Below, in pieces: positions 15,399 through 24,913 of a stretch of DNA of 64,000 bases (position 1 is its first letter; each line of letters starts with the position of its first letter). The notes under the pieces are model-generated. The model had not been told where the DNA came from and searched no databases. It saw only the letters and a list, made by a program, of their open reading frames with translations. Source of the stretch: Thermoanaerobaculia bacterium (lineage in GTDB: Bacteria > Acidobacteriota > Thermoanaerobaculia > Multivoradales > JAHEKO01); assembly GCA_945787635.1 (NCBI GenBank), contig CALZIK010000054.1, forward strand, positions 1 through 64,000. Direction: 5' to 3'. The translations under genes were made by a program, and so were the position numbers.

Positions 15399-17606
15399 TC
15401 ATCGGGCGGCGCGGGAGAGAGGCAGGTAGGCGCGCTCGAGATAGTCGCGGACCATGCGGTCGGAGGAGAAGCCTTGACCGACGCTCACGATCGAACGTTT
15501 CATGCGGGTGATCCAATCGGTGGGCAGGCCGTCTTCGCCGCGCCGGTAGTACTCGGGGACGATCTCTTCTTCGAGGGTACGGTAGAGAGACTGGGCGTCG
15601 AGTTGGTCCTGCTGCCACTCCTCGGCGGCGCCCTGGTCGGGGTCGCCGATCACCCAGCCGTTCCCGCCGTCATATCCCTCCGGCCACCAACCGTCGGCGA
15701 TCGAGAGGTTGAGCGCGCCGTTGATGGCCGCCTTCATGCCGCTCGTGCCGCTCGCCTCGAGCGGGCGGCGCGGCGTGTTCAGCCAGACATCGCAGCCCTG
15801 GACCATCATGCGGGCGACGCGCATGTCGTAGTTCTCGAGAAACACTACCCGGCCGCGCAGGTCGCCCGAGCGGCTGAGGTGGAAGATGCTCTGGATGAGC
15901 TCCTGGCCCGGCCGGTCGGCGGGGTGGGCCTTGCCGGCGAGGATGATCTGCACCGGCCGCTCGGCGTGATGGACCAGTGTCCGCACCCGATGGAGATCGC
16001 TGAAGAGGAGCCCCGCGCGCTTGTAGGTCGCGAAGCGGCGGGCGAAGCCGATGGTCAGGACGTCGGGATCGAGGAACTCGGAGAGTGATCGAAGCTCGTT
16101 GGGGGACTGCCCGTGACGGCCGTACTGTTCGCGCAGTCGCGCGCGGGCGAAGCGGCAAAGCCGTTCCTTCTGGGCGCGGTGTGCGTTCCAGATGTCTTTT
16201 GCCGGAGCTTCGAGCAGAGCCTGCCAGCCATCGGCCTCGAGCACCGCCTCCGTCCAGTTGGCTCCGACGATGCGAGCAAGCAGAGCCGCCGTCTCGAGGC
16301 CCATCCAACTCGGAAGATGCACCCCGTTGGTGATTGAGTGAATGGCGCGCTCTCCCTCGGGCAGGTCTCGAAAGACGTGTCGCCACATCCGGTCGGCGAT
16401 CTCGCCGTTGAGACGGCTGACCCCGTTGGCCCAGGCGCTGGTCTTGAGCGCCAGCGCGGTCAGGTTGAGCGGCTGGTCGGGCTCCCCGTGATCGGCCTCC
16501 CCGAGCCGCAAGATCTTGTCGGTGTCGACCTTGAGGGACTCGGCCCAGCCGTCGAGGTAGTCGCGAGCCATCGGGCGGTCGAACTTCTCGTTGCCGGCCG
16601 GCACCGGGGTGTGGGTGGTGAAGGTCGTGTTGCGGCGGACGACCGCGAGCGCTTCATCCCAGTTGCTGCCGTGCTCGGCCATCTGCCGGCGCGCCCGTTC
16701 GAGCTGGAGGAGCGCGCTGTGACCCTCGTTGATATGCCAGACGGCGGGCTCGACGCCCAGGGCAGCCAGGGCCTTCACGCCGCCTATTCCGAGCACGGCC
16801 TCCTGCGAGAGGCGCATCTGCCGGCCGCGGACGTAGAGGACGGTCGCGATCGGCCGATCGGAGGGGTCGTTTTGGGGCACGTCGGTGTCGAGCAGGAGAA
16901 GCGGTGCCCGGCCCACCTGGGCCAGCCAGACCTTGGCGGCGACGTCTCTGCCCGGGAACGGCACCTTGACCACCAGCTCGCGGCCCTGGGGATCGAGCGC
17001 CACCCGCAGCGGCAGGCGGTGAAAGTCGTACTCGGTGTAGGTGTGCTGCTGGAAGCCGTCGGCATCGATGGTCTGCTGGAAGTAGCCGCGCTGGTAGAGA
17101 AGACCCACGGCGACGAACGGCAGTCCGAGGTCGCTGGCGCTCTTGGTGTGATCGCCCGAGAGAACGCCGAGGCCTCCCGAGTAGATCGCGAGCGCCTGGT
17201 GGATGCCGTACTCGGTCGAGAAGTACGCGATCGGCCGGTCAATGTCCGGTAGGGAGTCGGTTCCTTCCCGCGACCTCACCTCTCGCTCGAACCAGGTCTC
17301 GCGGCCGGGATCCATGTAATCGTCGAGCGCCGCAATGACCCTGGTGTAGGTGGACATGAAGTCGTCGTCGTGGATCAGCGTCTCCAGATGCTCGCTGTCG
17401 ATGTTGAGAAGCAGCTCCACCGGATTGCGGTAGCGAGCCCAGCTCGCCGGGTCGGCGGCGGCAAAGAGCCGTCGGGCCTCGCCGTTCCACGCCCACCAGA
17501 GATTGAAGGCGAGGTCGTTGAGTCGGGCGACCTCGTCGGGCAGCCGGATCTCGGTGACCTGCAGACCAGGTATGCGAAGGAGTCCGTTCGAGTTGGATGG
17601 GCTCAT
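15399..17606 (-). CDS. glgP: Glycogen (alpha-glucan) phosphorylase
   Basis: 735 residues from ATG 17606; the reading frame extends 60 bases further but begins better at MSPSNSN. Releases glucose-1-phosphate from the non-reducing ends of glycogen using pyridoxal phosphate. Belongs to the short-form alpha-glucan phosphorylases: N-terminal FNLWWAWNGEARRLF, a central YFSTEYGIHQALAIYSGGLG, WHINEGHSALL and the PLP-lysine region EASGTSGMKAAINGALNLS with Lys near residue 625. It faces malQ-glgX divergently (185 bases apart), grouping the breakdown enzymes of glycogen together. Confidence 0.95.
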   Translation of the reverse strand: MSPSNSNGLLRIPGLQVTEIRLPDEVARLNDLAFNLWWAWNGEARRLFAAADPASWARYRNPVELLLNIDSEHLETLIHDDDFMSTYTRVIAALDDYMDPGRETWFEREVRSREGTDSLPDIDRPIAYFSTEYGIHQALAIYSGGLGVLSGDHTKSASDLGLPFVAVGLLYQRGYFQQTIDADGFQQHTYTEYDFHRLPLRVALDPQGRELVVKVPFPGRDVAAKVWLAQVGRAPLLLLDTDVPQNDPSDRPIATVLYVRGRQMRLSQEAVLGIGGVKALAALGVEPAVWHINEGHSALLQLERARRQMAEHGSNWDEALAVVRRNTTFTTHTPVPAGNEKFDRPMARDYLDGWAESLKVDTDKILRLGEADHGEPDQPLNLTALALKTSAWANGVSRLNGEIADRMWRHVFRDLPEGERAIHSITNGVHLPSWMGLETAALLARIVGANWTEAVLEADGWQALLEAPAKDIWNAHRAQKERLCRFARARLREQYGRHGQSPNELRSLSEFLDPDVLTIGFARRFATYKRAGLLFSDLHRVRTLVHHAERPVQIILAGKAHPADRPGQELIQSIFHLSRSGDLRGRVVFLENYDMRVARMMVQGCDVWLNTPRRPLEASGTSGMKAAINGALNLSIADGWWPEGYDGGNGWVIGDPDQGAAEEWQQDQLDAQSLYRTLEEEIVPEYYRRGEDGLPTDWITRMKRSIVSVGQGFSSDRMVRDYLERAYLPLSRAAR

Positions 17607-17790
17607 GCTGTGGGGAGGTGGTGCGCTGCGCGCGCGCTGTTTTCTACCACACCGGCCGGGCCTCTCCAACCGGGTTTCGGCCAGCGTTTCGAATTAGGTT
17701 TCGACCGACGATTCGGCCGGCCTGGCCCCTTTTGAACGATCCCCAGGCGCGCGCACTCCGATAGGTCGGACGAGCGCGTACAATCTGGCG

Positions 17791-19362
17791 ATGCAAGGGC
17801 GATCGGCGGGCGTGCTTCTCCATCCGACCGCTCTGCCCGACGGCTACGGCATCGGCGACCTGGGGCCGGCTTCCCGGGCTCTTCTGGATTGGCTCGAGAG
17901 CGCCGGCCAGTCGGTGTGGCAGATCCTGCCGCTCGGGCCTCCGGGCCTGGGCGATACGCCCTATGGAGCCATGTCGGCCTTTGCCGGCAACCCGCTCCTG
18001 ATCTCGCCCGAGGATCTGGTCGCGGATAACCTCTTGCCGGCGTCGGCGCTCGAAGGATTGGCTCGGGAGACCGGCGATCGGGTGGACTTCCACGCCACGC
18101 GGATGTTGAAAGACGCGCTTCTTCGCGAATCCTGGCGCCACGCTCGGGGAGAGGACGGCCACCCGGCGTTGGCCGAGCTCGAGGCGTTCTCGAGCGACCC
18201 GAGCCGGCGCTCGTGGCTCGCGGATTGGACGCTCTATGCCGCCCTCAAGGGCCGCTTCGACCAGACCAGCTGGACGGATTGGCCGGTCGAGCTCCGCTTG
18301 CGGGAGCCGGCGGCTTTGGCTGACGCCGAGCGCGAGCTGGCTGACGAGATGCGCTACCAGAGCTGGGTCCAGTACCTTTTTCACCGGCAGTGGAGCCGGT
18401 TGCGCTCCGAGGCCGCCGCGCGGGGCGTGAGGCTTTTCGGCGACGTTCCGATCTACGTGATCAACGACAGCGCCGACGTCTGGGCTCGGCAGGAGCTCTT
18501 CGCGCTCGATGGTGACGGCCGGGCGACCGAGCTCTCGGGCTGCCCGCCGGACGCCTTCACCGAGGACGGCCAGCTCTGGGGGCAACCGCTCTACCGATGG
18601 GATCGAATGCGGGAGGAGGGGTACGCCTGGTGGCTGGCGCGGATGCGTGCGGCCTTCGAGCTCGTCGATATCGTTCGGCTCGATCATTTCCGGGGCTTCG
18701 CCGGCTACTGGAGCGTGCCGGCCTCTGCCGAGACCGCTCGGGAGGGCGAGTGGAAGACGGGCCCGGGCGTCGAGCTCTTCGAGGCGTTCGCGGCCGGCCT
18801 GGGCGAGGTCGAGATCGTCGCCGAAGACCTGGGCGTCATCACGCCGGACGTCGTCGAGCTGCGCAAGCGCTTCGATCTGCCGGGAATGAAGGTGCTTCAC
18901 TTCGCCTTCTGGGAGGTGGACAGCCCGCACCTGCCGCATCGCCACAACCAGCACACCGTGGCCTATTCCGGAACCCACGACAACGACACCAGCCGCGGAT
19001 GGTACGCTGAGCTCGACGCCGAGTCGCGCGAGCGCCTGCACGACTATCTGGGAATCGACGGCTCCGACATCGCCTGGGACCTGATCAGGGCGGCGCTCGA
19101 GTCGGTGGCCGGGATGGCGATCGTGCCGCTCCAGGACGTGCTCGACCTCGGCGCCGAGGCTCGCTTCAACACGCCGGGACGCGCCGACGGCAACTGGGCC
19201 TGGAAGCTCCGGCAGCTTCCAGGCGATCAAGGAGCGGCCCGGCTGCGGCGGCTGACCGAGCTGTCCGGACGGTTGTCTCCCGAGCGGACGGCCGAAGCCA
19301 TTGATTCAAAAGATCCCGCGCCAGAGCCTCTCTCGGTCTCTGCGGCCGAATCTTCTGGATGA
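17791..19362 (+). CDS. malQ: 4-alpha-glucanotransferase (amylomaltase)
   Basis: 523 residues. GH77 signatures: N-terminal SAGVLLHPTALPDGYGIGDL, WQILPLGPPGLGDTPYGAMS, the nucleophile in VRLDHFRGFAGYW, the acid/base Glu in EIVAEDLGVITPDV and the third carboxylate in YSGTHDNDTSRGW. Transfers alpha-1,4-glucan segments, feeding short maltodextrins back to phosphorylase. Its stop overlaps glgX (ATGA), so the two are cotranslated. Confidence 0.96.
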   Translation: MQGRSAGVLLHPTALPDGYGIGDLGPASRALLDWLESAGQSVWQILPLGPPGLGDTPYGAMSAFAGNPLLISPEDLVADNLLPASALEGLARETGDRVDFHATRMLKDALLRESWRHARGEDGHPALAELEAFSSDPSRRSWLADWTLYAALKGRFDQTSWTDWPVELRLREPAALADAERELADEMRYQSWVQYLFHRQWSRLRSEAAARGVRLFGDVPIYVINDSADVWARQELFALDGDGRATELSGCPPDAFTEDGQLWGQPLYRWDRMREEGYAWWLARMRAAFELVDIVRLDHFRGFAGYWSVPASAETAREGEWKTGPGVELFEAFAAGLGEVEIVAEDLGVITPDVVELRKRFDLPGMKVLHFAFWEVDSPHLPHRHNQHTVAYSGTHDNDTSRGWYAELDAESRERLHDYLGIDGSDIAWDLIRAALESVAGMAIVPLQDVLDLGAEARFNTPGRADGNWAWKLRQLPGDQGAARLRRLTELSGRLSPERTAEAIDSKDPAPEPLSVSAAESSG

Positions 19363-21428
19363 CCGGTCGCGCGCAGGACCGGTCGGGCCTCGGGGCGACG
19401 CTGGAGCCGGATGGAGCGCTCTTTCGGTTGCGCGCGCCGCAAGCGACGGGCGTCGAGCTGTGCCTGTTCGACGAGCCCGCCGGTCCCGAGATCGAGCGCG
19501 TGCGACTCGAGCCCGCAGGAGGCGCGCACTGGATGGCCCGTGTGCCGGGAGTCACCGCCGGGCAGCTCTACGGTTACCGGGTGGACGGTCCGTACCGGCC
19601 CTTCGAAGGGCACCGCTTCAACCCGGCCAAGCTCGTGATGGACCCTCGCGCGGGAGCGATCGCCGGAACCGTCACCTGGAGCGAGTCTGTGCGTGGGGGC
19701 ACGAGCGGTCCGGATGGCATTCGGGATCCGAGCGACAGCGCTCCGCAGGTCGCCCGATCGGTAGTCATCGCTCCCGCCTTCGACTGGCGGGGCGATCGCC
19801 CACCGGAGCGACCGTGGGGCGAGACCGTGATCTACGAGTGTCACGTACGGGGGATGACCATGCTGCATCCCGAGGTGCCTGAGGAGCTTCGAGGCACCTA
19901 CCTGGGCCTGGCATCGCCGGCGGTGGTCGAGCACCTGCTAGGTCTCGGGGTGACGGCGGTGGAGCTCATGCCGGTCCAGCAGTCCGCGAGCGAACGGCAT
20001 CTGATGGAGCGCGGCCTCGTTAACTACTGGGGCTACAGCCCGCTCGCCTGGTTCGCGCCGCACAACGGCTACGGAAGTCAGGGCGCGGCCGGTCGCGGCC
20101 GGCAGGTCACCGAGTTCCAGACGATGGTGCGTGAGCTTCACCGCGCCGGTCTCGAGGTCATTCTCGACGTCGTCTTCAATCACACCGTCGAGGGCGACGA
20201 AAGCGGGCCCACTCTGTCTTTGCGGGGTATCGACAACTGGGGTTTCTACCTTCTCGAACGCGAGAACGCGAGCCGCTACGTGGACTACACCGGTTGCGGA
20301 AACACGATCGACGCCGGGTCCACGGCGGTGCGCGAGCTCATCGTCGACTGCCTGCGCTACTGGGTCGAGACGATGCACGTGGACGGCTTCCGCTTCGATC
20401 TCGCGACCACCCTGGCGCGAGAGAACGGAGTCGTCGGATTGCGCTCGTCGCTTCTCGAAGCGATCGGCCGGGATCCGGTGCTCTCCACGGTCAAGCTCAT
20501 CGCCGAGCCCTGGGACATCGGCCCAGGCGGGTACCGGTTGGGATCCTTTCCGCCCGGCTGGGCCGGTTGGAACGACCGCTATCGAGACACGGTGCGGTCT
20601 TTCTGGCGGGGCGATCCGAACCGCCGGGCGGATCTCGCCACCCGGATCGCCGGGAGCCGAGATCTTCTTTCCGCCAAGCGACGAGGGCCTCTGGGAGGGA
20701 TCAACTACGTGACGTCCCACGACGGGTTCACGCTCGAAGACCTGGTCTCCTACGACGGGAAGCACAACGAAGCGAATCTCGAAGACAACCGGGACGGCCG
20801 GGACGGGAGCCTTAGCCGCAACTGGGGCATCGAGGGCCCGACCGACTCGGCGGAGATTCTCGCGCTGCGCGATCGAGCCAAGCGCAGCCTGATGGCGACT
20901 CTGGCGTTCTCGTTCGGCGTGCCGATGATCGGACACGGCGACGAGCTGGGGCGCACACAAGGCGGCAACAACAACGCCTACTGCCAGGACGGCCCGGTGA
21001 CCTGGGTGAACTGGGAGACCGACCGACGTGGCACCGAGTTTCTCGACTTCGTGCGCCATGTGCTCCGCGTGCGACGCGAGATGGGGGTCTTCGGCGAAGA
21101 GCGCTTTCCGAACGCCGAGGATCTCGCGTGGTTCGGGAGCGACGGCCTGCCCTTGAGCGAGGACGGTTGGCGCGAGACCGAGGATCGGGTTCTGGGTGTC
21201 GGTTGGCGACGATCCGAGTCCGGCCGGTGGCTTCTCTATCTCAATGGCAGTGAGGAGGAACGAACCGTTCGCTTGCCGGCGCGCGAGCTCGGGGACCGAT
21301 GGCGGCAGCTCGTCAACACCGCGGCACCGGGAGGCTCGGGCATCCGCCGAGAGGTTCCGGACGAGGACTTCGAGCTTCCGGCCCACGCCCTGGTTCTCCT
21401 GCAAAGCTGGCCCGGCTCGGTAGCTTGA
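19359..21428 (+). CDS. glgX: Glycogen debranching enzyme (isoamylase type)
   Basis: 689 residues. An N-terminal CBM48-like domain (FRLRAPQATGVELCLFDEP ... YGYRVDGPYRPFEGHRFNP) precedes a GH13_11 barrel with DVVFNHTVEGDE, nucleophile Asp in GFRFDLATTLAREN, acid Glu in LIAEPWDIGPGGYRLG and THDGFTL-like VTSHDGFTLEDLVSYDGKHN. Hydrolyses alpha-1,6 branches left by glgP. Coupled to malQ; ends 15 bases before the convergent GH13 gene. Confidence 0.95.
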   Translation: MTGRAQDRSGLGATLEPDGALFRLRAPQATGVELCLFDEPAGPEIERVRLEPAGGAHWMARVPGVTAGQLYGYRVDGPYRPFEGHRFNPAKLVMDPRAGAIAGTVTWSESVRGGTSGPDGIRDPSDSAPQVARSVVIAPAFDWRGDRPPERPWGETVIYECHVRGMTMLHPEVPEELRGTYLGLASPAVVEHLLGLGVTAVELMPVQQSASERHLMERGLVNYWGYSPLAWFAPHNGYGSQGAAGRGRQVTEFQTMVRELHRAGLEVILDVVFNHTVEGDESGPTLSLRGIDNWGFYLLERENASRYVDYTGCGNTIDAGSTAVRELIVDCLRYWVETMHVDGFRFDLATTLARENGVVGLRSSLLEAIGRDPVLSTVKLIAEPWDIGPGGYRLGSFPPGWAGWNDRYRDTVRSFWRGDPNRRADLATRIAGSRDLLSAKRRGPLGGINYVTSHDGFTLEDLVSYDGKHNEANLEDNRDGRDGSLSRNWGIEGPTDSAEILALRDRAKRSLMATLAFSFGVPMIGHGDELGRTQGGNNNAYCQDGPVTWVNWETDRRGTEFLDFVRHVLRVRREMGVFGEERFPNAEDLAWFGSDGLPLSEDGWRETEDRVLGVGWRRSESGRWLLYLNGSEEERTVRLPARELGDRWRQLVNTAAPGGSGIRREVPDEDFELPAHALVLLQSWPGSVA

Positions 21429-21443
21429 GGTTGGGTCCGGCTG

Positions 21444-24400
21444 TCAGGACCGCAGGCGAGCCAGAACCGGCTCGAGCTTCGAGTCGGCTTCGGCCACCGC
21501 ATCGCGCAGCCGCTCTAGAACGTCGCACCAGCCGACCACGGCGTCGGCGCTCGACTCGCCGCGAGGCACGCCCGAGCTTCGCACGGCGAGCCAGCTCAAG
21601 GCCGCGGCGATGGCTCTCCAGATGAAGAGGCTGTCGAGACGCTCGACGGCGACGGTTCCAGCTTCCGTGTCATAACCGAGCAGGGTCGCCGCGTCGTCCC
21701 GACCGCTGGCGCCAGAGAGCAGTCGTTCCGCTTCGGCGCGTCCGGGGGGAGGCTGGCTGACCATCCAGTTTCCAACCGACACCAGTTCCAGAAGCGCCGC
21801 GAGCTCATCGAGCCTCTCCTGCGGCACGTTCCGCTCGGCCAGTACCCGATGAGCCGCCCGACCGGGCTCGAGCGCTACAGCAGCGGCGTCGCCCCAGCGC
21901 CGGTCCACGTAGCCGAGCAGAGCCAAGGCCGACAGCATGAACCGGGCGTCGGGTTGTTTCTCGGCGCCGGCGAGCAGCCGCTGGTGAGCGCCCAGCATAC
22001 GTTCGGTGCGGGGCCAGTCGAGCGCATGCTCGACGGCCGCCAGCCCCGAGATGGCTTCGAGCCAGGCGTCGAGACCCGAAGCCACCGAGTCGTGCTGGAC
22101 GGGAGACGTGACCGCTTCATGGCCGAGGACCTCCTGCAGCCGGCGATCGAGCTCCTCCAGTTGGGTCTCGACGGCGAGCATCGCGGGCGCCGACGCCGGT
22201 GTCGCCAGGGAGAGTGTTGCGAGTACCTCGACGAACGCGGTTTGCGCGTCTTCGAGACTTACGTCGTGGAGTTCTTGCTCGAGGCTCGGCACACCCCGCG
22301 TGCCGAGGCGTTGTCGCAACCGGGTGTAGACGCCGTCCGGATCCGCGAGCTCTCGAAACTCCACCAGAACGACCGACTCGAAGGGAGCCAGGTCGAGCTC
22401 CAGCCCCTGGTCGTGGATTGCCGCCGAGGCGCGCAGAAACCGGCGCTCCGAAAGGCGGTCGCGAAAGGTAGCGATCCGGCCGACGCGGCCGGAGATGCCC
22501 ACGTCGCGATCGAGTCGCAAAACGCCGCGCGCCGGCGCTGGTTGATTGTTGAAGATGATGATCGCCGTGCCGACTCCAGCTGTGGTGTCCACTCCGGCGC
22601 CGTGCGAGAAGGCGAGCACGTTCTCGTTTCTCTTCCCCCCGGATCCGACGAAGTCGTGCATCGCGAATCCTTCGACGTCGGCGAAACGGCGGCGCTCGCG
22701 CAGGAGTGGAAAGATCTGGCGCTCGTGGCGCTCTAACAGGCCGCGGTTCGGCGTCTCCTCGGAATAGGCTCGTCGGTACTCCATGCCGTAGCGCTCGCGC
22801 AGGCCCTCGAGCTGGCCGTGCGCGATCATCGGCAGTCCAGGCATTGTGGCGAGCAGCAGGCAGGCGCCGAAATAACGATCGCCTTCGCCGAACTGTTCGA
22901 TCGCGGTGCGCTCGTCCGGGTTCGAGAGGAAGTTGACGTAGCGTCGAAGGATCTCCGGGTCAAACGCGAGCGACTCCCGGATTAATTTGCGATAGCCCCG
23001 GTTGTCGCGGTCGCGCAGCATGTTCATGAAAGCGCTGTTGTAGACGCGATGCAGCCCCAGGTTTCGGACGAAGTAGCCCTCCATCAGCCAGAACGCCTCC
23101 GCCAGGAGGAGCGTGTCGGGGGTCTCTTGCTCGGCGCGGTCGACCACGTCGCGCCAGAACTCGCGAGGCATGAGTGAGTCGAACTTCGTGTTGCTTAGGG
23201 TGTGCTCGGCGCGGGACGGGATGGCGCCGGCGCTCCCGGGCTCGGGGTGCCAGAGGCGGCGAACGTGGCGCTTAGCCAGGGTCATCGCGGCGTCGAAACG
23301 AATGATCGGAAACCTGCGCGCGACGTCGAGGATGGTGCCGGTTACCGCCGCCCGGGTCTTCGGATTGAGGTAGTCGAGCTGGGCGGTGTCGTTCCACGGC
23401 GTGCTGGTGCCATCGTTGCCGTGGTAGACGAAGCGGACGCGACCGGTGCGCTTGTCCACTCGTTTGAAGACCACGGCGGCGTCGCTGCGGTCGAAGTAGT
23501 GGTCCTCGATAAAGATAGCGACCCGGGGGTCGGGGGAGAGGTCGGGTCCGTTGAAGGTATAGCTCGGAAAGGGGCAGACCGGCACCGACAAGAAGTACTC
23601 CGGATGCTCGATCAGCCAATCCGAATCGATGGCGGTGTGATTCGGCACCATGTCCGCCGAGAGCCGAATCCCAAACCGGGCGGCTCTTCGGGACAGATTG
23701 TCGAGAGCCGGATCGCCGCCGAGCTCATCGGCGATCCGGTAATCGGCCACGGAGTACGCGGAGCCGAGCGCTTCGGGATTGCCACACAGCTGCTTGATGC
23801 GGCGGGAGGCCCGGCTGCGTTGCCAGATGCCGATCAGCCATAGGCCGGTGATGCCGCTGTCCGCGAGCTTCTCGAGCTCCGCGTCGGGAATCTGGTCGAG
23901 CCGGGTGATCTTCTGCTCGTGCCGCCGGGACAACTGGTGAAGCCAGACGTAGCTGTTCTTGGCGGCCAGAACCAGACTCGACATCCACTGGCGATCGGAG
24001 CCGTAGCGCACGTCGGCGTCATCGAGATGGTCGAAGGCCGGCGCCTCCGGCGGTCCCGCCCCGGGGGGGAACCGCGGTGCGGTCTCCTCGCTGATGAGGT
24101 CGAGTGCCGCGACGAGTTGCGGCTCGAGCTCGGGCGCGAGGTCGCTCCAGTTCTCGAGCATCCAGCTCAGTTGTCCGGAGATCGAATCCGGGGACGCGTC
24201 GATCGGCCGGCGAAGGCCTCGTATCAGGCTCGCGTCCCCGTTGTGAAGCCCAGGCGCCCGATCGAGGATCTCATGCAGGGCGCCGATCACCGATCCGTAG
24301 TCGGGGTCCTTGATCAGCGCGCCGGAGTGGAGCCATTCAAAGACCCGAGCTCCGGCCGGATTCGTGTGGGCGATCGAGAAGATCAAAAGCTCGGCCAACA

Positions 24401-24854
24401 GTTCGCGGCGCCGGCTCGGTTCAATGCCCTCTGCGGGTGCTGCCGGTGCCGCGGGCGTGGCTCCAGCTGATTCGGCGGGCGCGACCGCTCCGAGTGATTG
24501 GGTGGGCTCGGGCGAGAAGTCCCGCTCGAAGGCGATGAGCAGGCGATCGACAGTGGCGCTGCCGAAGCGGTGGTCGAGCACGGCAAGCGCCGCGAGCAGG
24601 CCCTCCGGACCGCGGCGGCTCAAGAACCGCTCGAGATAGGCGGCAAGCCCTCGCTCGAGCCGGCCGAGACCGTAGAGGTCGCCTGCCGATACCGTCGAGG
24701 CGCCGTCCGCCATTAGCGTGCCGAGCCGCTCGGCCAGCACCCGCGCGTCCAAAAAGCTCTGCGACAGCGGCTCGCGACTCTTTTCATGCGGTCGATCCGA
24801 GGCCGATTCCGGCAGAAGCTCCCGCCGAGCCTCGCGGGACAAAAACAGGTGCAT
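21444..24854 (-). CDS. Large GH13 alpha-amylase-superfamily enzyme with long flanking regions
   Basis: 1,136 residues. The barrel occupies about 330-690: region I DMVPNH (401-406), nucleophile D521 in IIRFDAAMTLAKRH, acid E586 in LLLAEAFW and region IV as NPDE (D648). In ordinary amylases region IV has an invariant His before the Asp; here it is Pro, as in GlgE-type maltosyltransferases (NTPD), which also share LAEAF. An Ala/Pro linker (about 125-145) separates an N-terminal helical domain (1-125), and a helical C-terminal region of about 300 residues follows the barrel's beta-domain. Activity may be glucan transfer rather than hydrolysis. It follows an ATP-grasp gene by 59 bases on the same strand. 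Confidence 0.8.
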   Translation of the reverse strand: MHLFLSREARRELLPESASDRPHEKSREPLSQSFLDARVLAERLGTLMADGASTVSAGDLYGLGRLERGLAAYLERFLSRRGPEGLLAALAVLDHRFGSATVDRLLIAFERDFSPEPTQSLGAVAPAESAGATPAAPAAPAEGIEPSRRRELLAELLIFSIAHTNPAGARVFEWLHSGALIKDPDYGSVIGALHEILDRAPGLHNGDASLIRGLRRPIDASPDSISGQLSWMLENWSDLAPELEPQLVAALDLISEETAPRFPPGAGPPEAPAFDHLDDADVRYGSDRQWMSSLVLAAKNSYVWLHQLSRRHEQKITRLDQIPDAELEKLADSGITGLWLIGIWQRSRASRRIKQLCGNPEALGSAYSVADYRIADELGGDPALDNLSRRAARFGIRLSADMVPNHTAIDSDWLIEHPEYFLSVPVCPFPSYTFNGPDLSPDPRVAIFIEDHYFDRSDAAVVFKRVDKRTGRVRFVYHGNDGTSTPWNDTAQLDYLNPKTRAAVTGTILDVARRFPIIRFDAAMTLAKRHVRRLWHPEPGSAGAIPSRAEHTLSNTKFDSLMPREFWRDVVDRAEQETPDTLLLAEAFWLMEGYFVRNLGLHRVYNSAFMNMLRDRDNRGYRKLIRESLAFDPEILRRYVNFLSNPDERTAIEQFGEGDRYFGACLLLATMPGLPMIAHGQLEGLRERYGMEYRRAYSEETPNRGLLERHERQIFPLLRERRRFADVEGFAMHDFVGSGGKRNENVLAFSHGAGVDTTAGVGTAIIIFNNQPAPARGVLRLDRDVGISGRVGRIATFRDRLSERRFLRASAAIHDQGLELDLAPFESVVLVEFRELADPDGVYTRLRQRLGTRGVPSLEQELHDVSLEDAQTAFVEVLATLSLATPASAPAMLAVETQLEELDRRLQEVLGHEAVTSPVQHDSVASGLDAWLEAISGLAAVEHALDWPRTERMLGAHQRLLAGAEKQPDARFMLSALALLGYVDRRWGDAAAVALEPGRAAHRVLAERNVPQERLDELAALLELVSVGNWMVSQPPPGRAEAERLLSGASGRDDAATLLGYDTEAGTVAVERLDSLFIWRAIAAALSWLAVRSSGVPRGESSADAVVGWCDVLERLRDAVAEADSKLEPVLARLRS

Positions 24855-24913
24855 GGATGGAGACTAACTCGGAAGTCGCGGTCGCCGCGTCGCGACCCCT
24901 GGAAAACCGGCGG

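Noticed and set aside
15323-15511. 62-codon plus-strand frame with a short hydrophobic start after the SRPBCC gene
   Set aside because: Most of it lies antisense to the well-conserved end of glgP; the hydrophobic part (about 20 residues) is not convincing as a secreted peptide.
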